From Panorpa germanica (taxonomy: Eukaryota; Arthropoda; Insecta; Mecoptera; Panorpidae), in the NCBI GenBank assembly GCA_963678705.1, contig OY783220.1, positions 7,585,001 to 7,649,000 of the forward strand: a DNA stretch of 64,000 nt, written 5' to 3'. The notes under the pieces were generated by a model, which was not told where the DNA came from, did not search any database, and saw nothing but the letters and a program-made list of their open reading frames with translations. Both the position numbers and the translations under genes were made by a program. This document shows, in pieces, positions 13,865-27,041 of this stretch. Position 1 is the stretch's first letter, and each line of letters begins with the position of its first letter.

Positions 13865-16620
13865 ATTCAACTTTAAAATTAATCAGCAAACTAGGAGAAT
13901 AATATCAAATGTTTCTTCTCAGTACAGGAATGGAAGTATTGTAAATGATCCTATTATCGTATACACAAAGATGAGGAAGAAAATAAGGGGACTATAAGAG
14001 ATAATATTAAGTGCTATTCTAACATACTTTAAAAATATTATTCTAATAAAGTTTTTAGAAATAATGTGATGATTTTTCATACTTACATTTGTATATAAGA
14101 TTTATAAGTGTGTCCTCTTCTAAAGTACCAATACACTCACATATATAAAGATACACAAAACACTTTTATAAACAATAACATTTAACATACCAAAAAATTC
14201 AACATCGGTTAACAAAGATATTCATATTGGGTAAATAATAAATTCGAAACATGTCTGATTAACTATAGTACATTCTCAATACTTTTATTCCATATTAGAC
14301 ACGATGTTGCTGAGGCATTGGGCTTCTTGCACTTGTCTGCCGGGGTTCACATCACAGCCAGCTGAGCTGCAAGCATGATGTTAAATTATAAAACCACATT
14401 TCATATGCTAAACACGTTCACTGCTGCATTCTACAGATGATGATTCAACGTAAAATTCAATTATGTGGTTAAATTATTCATATGTATTTAGTGTATGATT
14501 CGGCATATATTAAAAATTTAATTTTAACTTTTATTGTTAATGTAAACTATGTCTGGCAAAGGGAAGGTTCAAAGTGACGCACTTAATGGAACTTTGATAG
14601 TAAGGTTTGTTTTTAGTCCACCAGGATCGCGTCAAGTTCTGATCTTGTTTTGAACATGAACAAACTTGCGACTTCTAACCTAACTTTTAACGTTCCTAAC
14701 GTTTTTGCACACAGCGTTTGGACGAGAAGAAATAGTTTCAAATTTTAAATAGCTGAACTTCTTTTTACTTAATACTGTCCATATATAATAATATGAAGCG
14801 CAGTGAATGTTTTAAAAATCTATTCCTTTATATTCAAGGGCATCTTGCACTGATACATTAATATATACAAACTATACCATCTCTGTGTGTGGATATAATT
14901 AAATATATTTGTATGTATATATTCACAGGGTGCTCAGGGGAAAGTTAAAAAAATGTTTAATACAAAATAAATTAAATTTATGGAATCAATTTTTTAAATT
15001 TTAAATTGGACGAATCTAAGCAATCGGGTCGGTTAACTGTTTTAGGCATTACATCAAACTAAATTTTCTTACAGCTATATTATCTACACAAGTTTTTTTC
15101 TTTTCGGAATACCATTAGCAATGTCAAACCCAATTTTTTAAATTACTAAATGCAACAAATTGGCAGAAAAGCTGATAAAACAATTTTTTCTGACTAACTT
15201 GGTTATGGTGATTTCGAATATTTAGTTTACAAGAAAAAATGGCGCCTAAAACAGGGGTTTTTTTCAATATCTTCTTAGAAGTGAGTCCTAAGATACAAAT
15301 AGGTAACTCTGATGGATAACTAAACTTCCTACAATTTTTGTATACCATTTTCTTTTGTATATCTGATATATTGACCTGTATGTTGTTTTCACATTCAACG
15401 CGCTTATAATTTTACACATATTTCACATTATACATCATTTAAAAGGGTTTTTAACAACCTACAACTATTTAATTAATTCTTTTTTTGATAAAATAAATGT
15501 TTAAAATAATTTTTATAATTTCAAATTTACTAAATAATAAATTTTAAAATTTCTTTTCATGCATTAAGTCCTTTATCTATCAGATTGATAATAAATTTTT
15601 TATCTTAGAACCCACTGGTAAGTATATATTGCAAAAGTCCACTTTAACGCCAATTCAGTTTCAGCTCTGGTTTTTGAGGTTAGTTTATCTTGTTACTTCT
15701 AAGTTTGAACATACTTGAAATAAGGTATATCCCTTTTTAAATTTCGTACTTGAAGAGGAAGACGATAATGACAAAGAGGAATATGAGGATGAAAGACAAC
15801 GAAATAAAAAGGAAAAAAAGAAAAAGGAGTTGTAGTTGAGGCGGAGTTTATTGCAATGGAAATATAACAGAATACAAACGGTTACAGGAAAAGTAAGGTT
15901 AGATCTAATACAAGTAAGGATGGGGTCGAAATAAACTGAGAAAAGAACGGGAAAATGTTTAAGACGATCTTGCAAGAACGATACGTAATGTAAATTAATG
16001 TTATTGTATTTTACAGACCGAAATAAGAATCCCATCAAATTATAATTAAGAAATATTGTATTTTTGCACACGCTGTAGAAGTATACTCAGTGATTTTTAT
16101 TACAAGAACTACCGCGGTCTCTACGTTGAAATTTGCTAATGGCATTGACATTCTATATTTTCTCAAGAACAAAAAAAATGTAAACAAAATAAAACAACGC
16201 AAAAAAATGAACTTGTTTGGCCATGCGCGTCGTTCAAGTCCACAGTTCGCAGTCCACTTCGAGTATATACTTTTCCATACAATAGTATACTCACATTGTA
16301 CAATTCATTTGGTCTGCTAGTCGGACCAGAACAAGAACGGAGAATAATATAAGATACCTTTAAAAGGTTTTAATGGGATAATTAGAATTTTAAATTTGTT
16401 TCAGGTATTTTATGTAATTGATGTATATGGGATTAAACTTCTATCTTAAAATGGTTACATTTATCTACATTATTCTCATCTTGTTTTTATTTATCGTTAT
16501 TTAAAAGTAATAATACTCATATAAAAGTAGATTTAGAATGTAAATGATATGAAGAGAAATTAGGATGATTATCTCAGCGTATATTATTTGTATTATTAGG
16601 CGCAGTAGGTCTGTATAAGT
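13865..16620. other. Intergenic, nothing recognised
   Basis: No exon, RNA gene or dated repeat could be supported. A Lys/Glu-rich plus-strand stretch around 15750-15840 is interrupted by stops and may be old transposon sequence. Confidence 0.4.
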
Positions 16621-16629
16621 ATTGCAAAA

Positions 16630-16700
16630 ATACATTTTCTTCCGCCTAAGCGGCCATCCATAAATTAAATAAATTTAAAATTCAAGTTTGCCTTTTTTAT
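16630..16700 (-). repeat. Possible LINE 3' tail
   Basis: On the minus strand the sequence TTAGGCGGAAGAA resembles the 3' untranslated ends of the LINE copies near 52.75 kb and 39.76 kb. Only a short piece remains. Confidence 0.3.
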
Positions 16701-16849
16701 ATACATTACATAATGTAAAGAATTACTGCCTACCCAAAATAGTGGTCCTCTTTTAACGGCGGATTTCTTTATTAATAATCAATTATAATTCATAATTAAT
16801 GTTATTAATATTAAGTACTAATTTGGTTCCAATTAGTTTAACGGCGTGT

Positions 16850-17000
16850 TAGGCAGCGATTAGTCAATTTTGTCCTCGAGTTCAGTTTTTGGATTTAGTT
16901 GTTATTAATGTTTAATTGATTATGTGATCATTTAAAAATTGCAAACACAGTAGGAGATTGTCGGTGATAAAATTCTGTGTTGCAAATAGGCCAACGTTAA
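16850..17000 (+). repeat. Degenerate SINE copy (3' two-thirds)
   Basis: From TTTGGATTTAGTTGTTATTA to GGCCAACGTTAAATAAA this follows the body and tail of the complete SINE at 51022-51260, including GTAGGAGATTGTCGGTGATA and the final ACGTTAAATAAA. The tRNA-like head is not recognisable. Confidence 0.6.
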
Positions 17001-17044
17001 ATAAACAAAATTATTGTAATTATTTGAAGAAAAAAAAAAAAAAA

Positions 17045-17150
17045 ATAACTACACAGTGGACGAGAGCATTGCTGTGTTCGATCCGCCGTATCAAAGTTAT
17101 ATTTTCTAGGTTTGGTTGTTATCAAATTAAATTGATTATGTACATACATA
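17045..17150 (+). repeat. SINE copy, 5' part
   Basis: Follows an A-rich run. CACAGTGGACGAGAGCATTG and TTCGATCC match the head of the SINE at 51.02 kb, then TTTTCTAGGTTTGGTTGTTA matches its body. The 3' half is missing. Confidence 0.6.
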
Positions 17151-17206
17151 ATAGTATACTTATACAATTAAATTTATAAATTAAAACTGGTCCTATAGTA
17201 AAATTC

Positions 17207-17330
17207 AACGTTGATTCCAAATCTGCAATTAATTTTTTATTTGGACTGCCGGTTTTTCAGTTATCGGCATTTGATCGGTCAAATTATGAACCGATTTCAA
17301 AATGGTTGCCAGATTTGGAATCAGCGGGAA
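17207..17330. repeat. Short inverted repeat, possible MITE
   Basis: TTGATTCCAAATCTG near 17211 is repeated inverted as CAGATTTGGAATCA near 17310, with about 85 bp between. No target duplication is clear. Confidence 0.4.
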
Positions 17331-18000
17331 ATTCTACAATTCTAACAAAAATATATAACCGTAATATATACAACAATGTCTTTTTTGCTCATAATATAAT
17401 TGTCACTGGCAATTCGGTTTGTTTACTTACAATCAGTTGTCACGATTTTCTACTAAGTAACTCAATGAACGATCTACTTTTTATAAATTACTTTTCACAT
17501 GAATCATCCTTGTCTAAACATGTAAAGAATTCTAATTTCACGGTCGTTCCATTTCCCATTCCCATCTTCATTAAATATTCCCATGTTCTCCATATTTGTA
17601 TAAATCGTCTCTGGTTCCCATGAATTTATATTCTTAAATGGTATTTTTTTTATCTACAAATTAGAAATCAGTCTTACTCGTACTCTTGTACATATGATAC
17701 TTGCTGGGAGTAAAGTTACAAATATGGAATTACCCGTACAAGTCGAATGGTAGAAAGACCAGTAGAATAGTTGGTTAAAGTAAAGGGCCATACAGATTAG
17801 AGACCTGTTTTCATTGAATTGTGTAAGAACTTGTTTTTTTTTGTAATGACAAAGGAAGATATACACTCGTCTGCGTCTTATGTTTATTTTTATTTATTAA
17901 ATTTTTTGTATACAATAATTTGGAATCACAATCATTTTCACAAAATATATTTAAAACTTACATTTCTACCGTAAGTACAAATGAACTAATATTTTGCGTG

Positions 18001-18360
18001 TAAGTATCATTCCCACTCACTGCTTTAATTTAATTTAAATTGTTTAGCATATGACAACCTTAGAACCTTACAAGGTCCAATGTTTTAAATTAAAAATATT
18101 TTTAAAAGAAGTTTAATGTCAGTTTTTGATAAATATAGAAGAGAAAACAATTTCTATTACTAATTGTTATTTTAATTATTTCACATACACTTTTGTTGTT
18201 GAATTATCAAAATTTATATTACTATCGATGCATACGCACCAACTAAATTAAAACACAAATGTGAAAAGGAAACCTTAAACGAGAACCTAAAATCTAGATT
18301 ACAATATCAAATAAAAACAGTAAATTAAATATCAAAACAGTGAGTGGGAATGAGGCTTTA
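18001..18360 (+). mobile_element. Family B MITE, copy 1
   Basis: Ends TATCATTCCCACTCACTG and the inverse CAGTGAGTGGGAATGAGG. The interior is AT-rich with a TTGTTTAGCATATG block. Related copies lie at 21022-21540 and, reversed, 40735-41192. Noncoding. Confidence 0.75.
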
Positions 18361-18759
18361 ATGTAAGAGAGAAGGATTACATAAATAAAACGAAACTTTT
18401 ACATAAAACTTTCATTTAAAATAGATCAATTAAATTATTCTGCAAAACAAATTTTACAAAAAAAAAGGTTATGTAAAATGTTTACATTTAATGACAAGAG
18501 AAAATAAAGTGTAAGGGGGGCAAGTAGGAATCATAAATTACGTGATTTCACTAAGGCTAGCGCTTTACGGAGAAGAAGAAGAAGAAGAATAGCACGTAAA
18601 TAATTTCGTAATTCTGTAATACATTGAATCATATAAGATTATGTCATATCAATCATGTCGAACCGAAATTATTATTTATATTTTTATTATTATTATTGTG
18701 TAGTTTAATTCAATTTAATTCTTCCTAAAAAAATATTGTTTACAAATGAGTGACATAAC

Positions 18760-18965
18760 AACAGGAGGAGGGATACGCAATGTGTGAAATGACGTGACAA
18801 GCGGGATGGAAGTTAATAAATCGAGTGCGAGATGGAAAGAACAAGTAGAGAAAGACCTAAAGAAGATGGACGTGCTGGTTTGGAAGAGAAACGCGGTTAA
18901 TAGCAAAGAAAGAATAGAAATCTTAAAGGAGGACAATGCTCTACACGGGCTGTAGCACCAAGATG
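18760..18965 (+). pseudogene. 3' end of a LINE reverse-transcriptase ORF
   Basis: A plus-strand frame gives RWKEQVEKDLKKMDV, then WKRNAVNSKERIEILKE and a stop soon after a His-Gly-Leu end. This is the usual C-terminal tail of endonuclease/reverse-transcriptase LINE polyproteins. No finger or polymerase domain is kept, so it is a 5'-truncated dead copy. Assignment to a clade is not possible. Confidence 0.5.
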
Positions 18966-19823
18966 ATGAAGAATTCTTATGTGACAGATGTACTAATATG
19001 AATAATATTAGTTCAATTATTCCGAAAAATTATAATACGATGGTTTGACAAATATAACCTTAGCAAATAAAACCATTCTAAAATAATAACAAATCTCGAA
19101 AACAGAATCAACAAAAACTAATTCATTTTTCACCATCCGTTTGCGTGATTGTGTGTGTATTTTTAAAATAACTCAAATTAGAATGTACCTGTTTAATTTA
19201 TATGTTAATTAAATAAATTTACTCTGAACATTATTCAGATTGAAAATATAAATATTTTTTTCGTGTTTTTCAATTTAAATAAAATTAGATTTATCAAAGA
19301 AACGAAAATAAACATTATTGAAAAGATCTACAAAAGAAGAACATTGTTATTCTTTCGCCTAAATAAACTACAATATAAATGCCGGACACACACACACGCA
19401 TAAATATATATCGTACATCGAACATCGGGCAAGTAACTATTTAAGTTTAGAATTATTTATACATCGAAACACAAATAATCCATATTCTTGTATAAACAAA
19501 ATTTAAAAGCTTCCTTATTCATAAATTACGCACGTATATTTCTTCATTTAGTTGCAGTGGCGTAGATGCTCGGATTATTTCATCATTTCTATAAAGGTGG
19601 AACACAAATGTGCACATATTAGTTATTAAATGAATCAAAGTTTCTGAAATGTTTTTTCGGTTGTTGGTTGTTCGCACCTACCCCACTAATCAAGTGCTAT
19701 CTCTGTTACACAACAGAGTTCAAAAGAGATGTCATACTTATATGTAAAATAATATTTACAGCAGCTTGAGGAATACGTACAGTTTTTATATTATGAAATT
19801 ATTTATTATGTTCTGTGTTATAT

Positions 19824-20577
19824 TAATTATTAATTATTTGTTTATTGTTCGCCTTTCGGCTTTACAATCTACATTCTTAATACATTTCATATACTTCAAC
19901 TTACAATTAAATTTACATTATTCTAGACCTTTTTATTTCTAAAAATACTTTCTGCTTCTTCTTCTCTTGACCCTCTTTCTTCATTTTCCCTAGTCTTCCT
20001 TCTGGACTGGTCTATTCCCTAGTCTATTTTTCTGGGCTGAAGTTTAACTGTTTCCTCGCTACTTCTTTCTTTCTCCTGCTTCCCTTCACTGCCTCTTTTA
20101 GTACTTCCTTTCTCTTCCTGTTTCTTGTGCAACCCAGCCACCAGCTTATTTATTCTCCTGTTTTTTCTTTCCTTTTTACTATTTCCGCCATCCACCTCTT
20201 TCCTTCACTGCCTCCCTTTAATAGCTTTCCAATATTACACTCAAACTTAATGTGCTCCAGTGTTTCGTCCTCCGCTCCGCACACTCTACACTTTCTTTCC
20301 TCACTATTTTCCCAGTATCTGTTTCCTCTTTCCTCATTTCCCAATCTAAACCTTGCTGTTCTTCTTATGTGTTTTATGTCTTTTTCTATAAGGTACTGAG
20401 GCACATTATTTTCCCATAACCTTTTATATCTTGTATTGTAGTTGCTTTTTTCGATTTTTCCCATTCTCTCCTGTTGTTGTATCTCCTTATCCCTTCTCCT
20501 TAGCTCCTCTTCCACACTTGCGCCTCCTTCTCTTCTCGATCGCCATTCCATTCCTTTCAAAGTACTCCTTTCTCTTG
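19824..20577 (-). mobile_element. 5'-truncated LINE with 15-bp target duplication
   Basis: The minus-strand frame 20560-20150 codes 136 residues of the C-terminal end of a non-LTR retrotransposon polyprotein. It is Arg/Glu-rich (LRRRDKEIQQQERMGKIEK), then FRLGNEERGNRYW, then a CCHC finger (CRVCGAEDETLEHIKFEC) and a GGSEGKRWMAEI tail. The 3' untranslated part runs left to a TAATTA-rich end. The 15-bp sequence TGTTCTGTGTTATAT occurs at both borders (19809-19823 and 20578-20592), as expected for target-primed reverse transcription. Endonuclease and polymerase domains were never inserted. Confidence 0.85.
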
Positions 20578-20829
20578 TGTTCTGTGTTATATAATGTTTA
20601 ACATGGCGGTCAAAAATTGAACAAAAAACAGGAATATGGATTGTAAATTCGGACTTTGAAATATTTTACGAAAAATATGTGCTATGCCACATATGAAAAC
20701 GGATGGTGGAAAATAAGAATAAGTTTGCAAATATATGGCAGCTATCGAGAAAGGCTATTGATTAGAACTCAAAAAACTTCTGGAAGAAACACGGAATGTT
20801 CAAAAGTGACAGGAAGGCATAAGCGGAGC

Positions 20830-20965
20830 CGAAAAGTTAACAGAAGGAAAATCTAATGGAAATGGGTACTGCAAATTGGAAGAAAAGACAGTTAATAGGA
20901 AGGAATGAAGAAAATTATTGAAGGAACCAACAGTTGTACAAGGGCTGCAGCCATGATGATCATGT
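20830..20965 (+). pseudogene. Possible LINE 3' end fragment
   Basis: The end region (MKKIIEGTNS, then CTRAAAMM) resembles the terminal part of the fragment at 18.76 kb, whose DNA also has GGGCTG followed by CA and ATGATGA. Stops interrupt the frame. Confidence 0.3.
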
Positions 20966-21021
20966 TCTTCATTTATTAAACTTTTTCTTGTATTGTATTA
21001 ATTTCTTTAACGTTTTTGCCG

Positions 21022-21540
21022 TTAAATATCATTCCCACTCACTGTTTTAATTTTATTTTGTATTTAATTTAAATTGTTTAGCATATGGCAATACGCGTAG
21101 TCATTCACAGTACCATTTTTAATTTAATTTATTTTTTAAGTTTTCTTAGTTTTTTTAGAATGTTTTAAATTAAATTAAAAATATTAAATTAAGAAAACTA
21201 TATTATATTATAACTTCCAAAATGTGACAATCTGTCAAATTGCAATAGAATTTATATTTAAAAGAAGTTTAAAGTCAGTTTGTCGAAAATAAAGAAGTAA
21301 AAACAATTTCTATTACTAATTGTTATTAAAAACAGCAATTTTAATTATTTCATATTCAATTTTGTCCAACTGTCGAACTGTTAAAATTTATATTAAATTA
21401 ACCAACTAAATTAACTAAACTCAAATTAAAACATGAATGTGACAAGGAATGCCTATTCTGAAAACCTGAAATCTAGGTTACAATATTAAATAAAAACAGT
21501 AAATTAAATACCAAAACAGTGAGTGGGAATGAGGCTTTAG
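21022..21540 (+). mobile_element. Family B MITE, copy 2
   Basis: Ends ATCATTCCCACTCACTG and CAGTGAGTGGGAATGAGG, sharing the TTGTTTAGCATATG block with copy 1. It is the longest of the three copies. Confidence 0.75.
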
Positions 21541-22980
21541 GCATTACATTCTTCAACATTAATCTAACCAGTTACATTGCATTTTTATTCTTAGTCTAAA
21601 TTTTATTATTAATTTTCCAGTCTTATTATTAAATTCTTATAATTAAAATCCTTTTTCCCACTCTTACCCTACTTCTTTCTTCAAGATAATTAAATAATTG
21701 ATAATGATAAACTATCACTCAGAAGCCTATGCGGTTAAGTCTAAAATATACATCGAGAAAAATGTATTTTTTTTAAAACATTGAGGTACATAATTATATT
21801 CAGAAGCTATAAAAAGGAGCAAATCCTTTAATAACTAAATTGAATAAAATTACTGCATTAAAATTTGGGCTTTTGAGCGACTCATATGATATGTGATAGA
21901 TGTCTCTTAATAACATTTCTCAATCATATTAAATTTGTATTAATATCAGTATCATAACTTATCAAATTACTTGTTCATACATGTCAGGGCCACTAAAAGT
22001 GGGAGGTAGCGCTTTGTAGTATTTGTCATTATTGATACATTAACTCAAACAATTAAACCAGTTAAATTAAGTTAAAAAAAAAAAAATGTTCGGTATTCAA
22101 AGTTAAAATTCGCGGTCAAACAATTTAGTTTGAATTTGCATCACCAGGCGTAGCTTCTGCCACATAATTTTGTTTGTAGCTGTCAGGGTATAGATCACTT
22201 ATAATTTTTAGTAATGTACAATGCACCTGTGTAGTTTAACTGTCAGTGCAGGTGTTTTTAGCAAGGTGATAGCACCAGGAAATGAAATATACAGCTGGTT
22301 ATATATTTTAATTGTCGTATATTATCTACATATACGGGGTACTACGTATTTATAAACCCATTGTTTAATTTTAATAAGTTTATTAATATTCAGTAGCGTT
22401 GTAAAATAAATTCTATTTCTACGTGAGACATTTGTTATTGCACCATACAATCTACTGAATGAATATTGAATTATATAACAGAATCTATTTATGTCTTATC
22501 GGTAAAATAAAACGAATAATTGTTATTCTGTGTAACGAGCTTTGATGTTTTGCGACAAAGAGACAACTGTACCTTACATTTATAATATAGAAGTGTTGTG
22601 CGTGAAACTACGATTGATCTCAGATTTAGACAAAATCTGTGTTTGTGTCATCTAGCTGTCATCTAGAAGTAAGGTTATAAACAGTTTTTTATGTTTATCT
22701 TTTAAACTATAATTCCACAAACATTTTGGGATTATATATTTATAGTAGTATTTAGTAGTAAAAGTTTTAGTTGTACATAAAACATACCTTACTTTGTATA
22801 CTTATAAAAACCATATTTTGTAAAAGTAATTATTATAGCGAATGTAGCAATTCCAAGAGCACAATCAAAATTGAAATCAATATTTAAGTTGTTGTGAATA
22901 TTGATTTTTAATATTTCCTTTTTGCTTTAAAGGTTATGCAATGGTACCTATTTTATTTTTATTACCCTCTCAACACAAAC
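21541..22980. other. Intergenic, nothing recognised
   Basis: No coding exon seen. The first 40 bases (GGCATTACATTCTTC) resemble the 3' end of the LINE near 52.74 kb and may be a short tail. Confidence 0.35.
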
Positions 22981-22984
22981 GTAA

Positions 22985-23125
22985 ACTCATGTATTATTTA
23001 ACATAATGTCTTTTACCTAACATTACGTTTTATTATTAACCAAAGTTTAACATAATTCTGTTACATTGCCATTAAATAATTGCAAAAGAAAATAAAAATC
23101 TTATACTAATATATTAATTTCGAAA
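22985..23125 (+). repeat. Repeat family H fragment
   Basis: CAAAGTTTAACATAATTCTG followed by TTACATTGCCATTAAATAA is the reverse complement of sequence around 63180-63285 and is similar to 54600-54700 (reverse) and 45525-45595. Boundaries are unclear. Confidence 0.45.
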
Positions 23126-23539
23126 GATATCTTTAGTTATGTAACTTATATAACTTAAAATATGTTATGTAACAGGTAAAATTTATATAACCTTAAAATA
23201 TTTGTAAATATCTTTAGTGGAGTAATGTTTCTGTAATCGTTTTATAATTTGTGTTAATTTTAGGAGATAAATATTTAAATTTATAAACTATAAATCGTTA
23301 TTCTTGTTACAGATACGGATTCGAATCCGGAGCCAACATGTGGTATATCAAGAAAGATAAAACTTCATAATTAGCAGCTAAGGTAATAATTATTTTCTAT
23401 TTTGTTAAACATAAATTATTAAAATCACTATTAGATTTAGAAAATTTAATTAACAATTTTTTATATTAAAATATACTAAATAAAAAATTATGACGATAGT
23501 TAGCATAATTTAAAGGTTAGCGTCCACAATGTGGAATCG

Positions 23540-23715
23540 GTATGATACGTCAAGAGAGACAAACTGGTTGCTTCGAAAAGCTAATCGGAAGGTAATATCA
23601 GTTGTCCTGTATCGGTCGTACCGCCTTTACCCTCACTTTTTTCTCCTCCATGTTTAATATGATAAATCCAATGTGTTTGGTTCGAGCCTTGCAAACTTAT
23701 GGACGCTTATCTTAA
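23540..23715 (+). repeat. Repeat family F, copy 1
   Basis: Homologous with 43300-43445: both have a TTGCTTCGAARAGC-like start and then AATCCAATGYGTTTGG and a CTTA-containing end. The two copies differ by many changes. Type unknown. Confidence 0.5.
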
Positions 23716-24900
23716 TTAGACAGGTAGCAAATTAAAAATGAAATCTCATTTTGTAGGTTAGTTGATATTTTGTTAAAAGATACATTTTTTAACAACTTTT
23801 ACTAAACGAAATTGTTGTTAATGCAATAAAAGTAATTATAAATTAGAATTAAAAATAAAAATGTGTCCATTGTAAAAAGTCGGCACCAAACGATGCGGTG
23901 AACGTTTGATTCAAATGTTTACCTCAACGTGTTAGTCAAATACTGGAAGAGTGACATGGCAAGCTTCCTGCTACACGATTTAACGAATGTTTGATCCGAA
24001 TGAATTATTTATTTTATTAATTTGTTGATATTATTGACATTGACACGGTTTAACAAAAACTTTCAAGTAAATAAAGAAACTTTCAAGTATAAAACCTCCA
24101 TTGTTGGACGATTCGTGCAGCAGTGTATGACATGTGGATCAAGTGTGTAGTGGAGATAGAAAAATCACTTTTGTTGCGGGTTAAAAGATCGACAACAGCC
24201 CGAACTTCTTTTAACATGAACCGGCATAATAAGAGTATAAAACGCGTGTCAAATTGTAAAAATATGGGCGTTGCACTGTCACGATTAGTAAAGAAAAAGA
24301 AAGAAGTTTAACCTTAAAATGGGGGTTTTCAATTTTAATTTTGTCAAAGACCAACCGCAGTTAACTAACGCAAAATATAACGAAGCTATTTTGCGTAGTT
24401 AAGCTACAGTTATAATAAACCTTATCAAAAATTAGAACTGAGAAACCAAAGTATCAACCAACTTTATAGTTAACGAAAAATTACAAAAAACGGCTCCAAA
24501 AACATTTCTACCTGTTAAAATAAAACGTGTAGGTTTGTTTCTAGGAAAATACGAGCCCCAAGATAACTGCCGTTACATTGCATTAGCAACGACTAAATCT
24601 TAATTATAGAACATGTAATATTACGAAGCCATCTTCTCCGCCGAGGGATTTTCCTTATGAGAATGTATGAGTCCCTTTGGAATTTCTTATTTCCACTATT
24701 CGTAACTTACATCCCATAGATACGAGTGTACACATATGCATGAGGTCAGCTACCTAACTTATCTTAACTAAATAATTATAAAACTACGTAATATAACTGA
24801 GAGGTTCTTATCTGAGGTCTAAAGAAATGTTTCTTTTGTAACTCACTGAACACACACAAAAAATATTACACATAATGCTAAATAAATTAATTTTAGAATA
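23716..24900. other. Intergenic, nothing recognised
   Basis: A 62-codon open frame at 24123-24311 has no recognisable domain and I do not call it a gene. The rest is AT-rich without clear repeats. Confidence 0.4.
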
Positions 24901-25530
24901 AATGGGCTTGTGTCCTCATTTTTTAGTGGTCGATTTTTCAATTGTTGATTGAAATTGATGTTAATAAATGTGCATTGGCGTGTCTATTTCATTAAATATC
25001 TAAATGTTGATGGAGATATAGCAATTCGAAGTTTGAATTGTAGTTTTAGTGCTAGAAATAGTCGGCCTTATTTGTATGACGTGAAATGCATTTTAACGTC
25101 AGTTATTTGTTGAGTAGGTCAGTGCTGTGGTAATGTACTGTAGCTTTTGGTAGTCAAATAAGCAAGTCAAGTCAAAGAATAATAAGTTTTTATTTTATTT
25201 AACCCTGCTAAGGCAGACATAATATTTAAATTTTATTATTCCTTGAAATAGCTGTAAATAATATTTGATATTTTGATATATAAATATATATAGCAGAGAT
25301 TTATAAGCTGTAAGGTTGGCAGCGGTTATGATGTCACATGCATTTGGAATGTGTACAACGTTGAATCCCTTTAATAATTAAAGAGACAAAATGACTTTTT
25401 TAATTGTTAATATCTCTTAACATATAAGGAGTTATTAAAAAATAATTGAATATTTGAGGTTCTAATAACCCACTTTATCAATATATATAGTACACTTTTA
25501 CAGAAATTAAGACATAGGACACAAGCTTAT
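24901..25530 (-). mobile_element. Family A element, copy 2 (reverse, uninterrupted)
   Basis: Ends GGGCTTGTGTCC and GGACACAAGC. It is collinear in reverse with 12691-13864 minus the family G insert. Its uninterrupted sequence at about 25.25 kb provides the empty site for family G. Confidence 0.78.
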
Positions 25531-26680
25531 TACAACAGAATTATTTATTTTATATCACTCAATAAGGTCGTAGAATGACATGTAGATGGCGCCACTAAAA
25601 TCCATTTGATTTTTAGATAGTACCAACCTTCAAACGATATGTGTCAAAATTTCATAGCATTCTGACCATTAGTTTACGAGTTGCAGTGATTTTAGTGACG
25701 CTACTTTTTTAATTCTCAAAACAATGGAAAAATCTGAATTTCGTGTTTTTTAATGGGGAAAAATACAAGTGTCAGTGCATTAGGATATGGATTTCTTTTC
25801 TTCCTATTCTGTTTTATTCCTGGTTTTTTAGAAAGAGACCCGTGGCCCGTCATTTTAGCACCCCTGATCTATATTACACACCTGCTAAATATGATCTGTT
25901 ATAATCCCATAAAACAGAAAAGAGACGCATTAGAAATATAGTATTACTTCGTTTAAAACATCCGGTATTTTTGTAGGTAAATATCCTGGTTTGTAAAGGC
26001 TTGTACATATAAAATCATGTTCACCATAGTAGATAAAATATAATTGTAATTAATCTTATATTAATGTAACTCCTTCTTTGAACTGCTGGAGGCACTATGA
26101 CAACAAGTTATTTACATTTATACATTACAAATACTTTTTTTTTTATACATTTCTCAAGGATTTTATATTCAAACAACTTCAAATTATTGACGGATTGTGT
26201 CACCATTGTAATTAGAAATGGTGCATGCAGAACCAACTCTAGCTGTGACAAATTGTACAAATTAACTTTTTTTTATTCAAAAAAGAAATCAATTTGGCTA
26301 ATAATTAAATGTAATGTAGATTGCACCACTGTGAGAGGAGAGAATGTATTTTTAGACCCCAAAAGTTTCCATTAATTTGGAATATGTTCTAGTTGATGCA
26401 AAAACCAAGTAAATAATTTTATTTAGCTACAAATTAATATTGGACTTTTATAGAGCATCTACAATTTAATTGAAGAAGCCGTATACTGTGCGTATGCCGC
26501 CTGCCATGCTGTAATTTTACCGGTCTTTGTAAAACCAGTGTTTCTTAACCTTCTTAAGCTAAACACTTTAAATTATAAGATAAATTTAAGGGTTACAAAA
26601 TAAAATTTAGACTCAATTTCATTCAATGTATTTGTGGGGATAATCGGATAATATGTTATACATATACATGATGTTTTCTT
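25531..26680. other. Intergenic, nothing recognised
   Basis: Short open frames at 25753 and 26097 lack homology and codon structure; no repeat boundaries are seen. Confidence 0.4.
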
Positions 26681-27041
26681 AAGGCCTACGCACATGAGGC
26701 GACTGATTGCAAACCTTAGCCCCGAATCTGCCCGATCCGAATGAGAATGCAACTGTGTTGTTAGTGAGAGAACGAATGTGTATACCAGTGAGAGAAAACA
26801 CACGGCACGAACGAAACTAAACTGGTTTGAAATACGTTTTCAGCGACTCTGTTTCTCGGTCGTAGGACCATGCTTGGTTGCATGCTGTTGATGGTGACAT
26901 CATGAACAGAGATGTGCACAAATACTATTCAAAAGTATTTAAATACATACATACATACAAATATGACACAATAAAATCCCCTGTAAAAAATCTATAGAGT
27001 CACGAAATACGGCTCGATTAGTTTGCAATCAGTCGAGGGCT
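26681..27041 (+). mobile_element. Family E MITE, copy 1
   Basis: The left end AAGGCCTACGCACATGAGGC leads into GACTGATTGCAAACCTTAG. The right end is the shortened inverse GTTTGCAATCAGTCGAGGGC. The interior (GAACGAATGTG, CGGCACGAACG, AATCTATAGAGTCACGA) is shared with 32731-33162. Noncoding. Confidence 0.65.

Noticed and set aside
15685-16071. 128-codon minus-strand frame rich in Phe and Ser
   Set aside because: It reflects A/G-rich low-complexity DNA on the other strand; no domain or plausible codon use.
23332-23347. Palindrome CGGATTCGAATCCG that resembles a tRNA T-arm
   Set aside because: No acceptor stem, D-arm or anticodon arm can be built around it.
24123-24311. 62-codon frame with a Lys-rich end
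   Set aside because: No homology, no splice context and no repeat; expected by chance.
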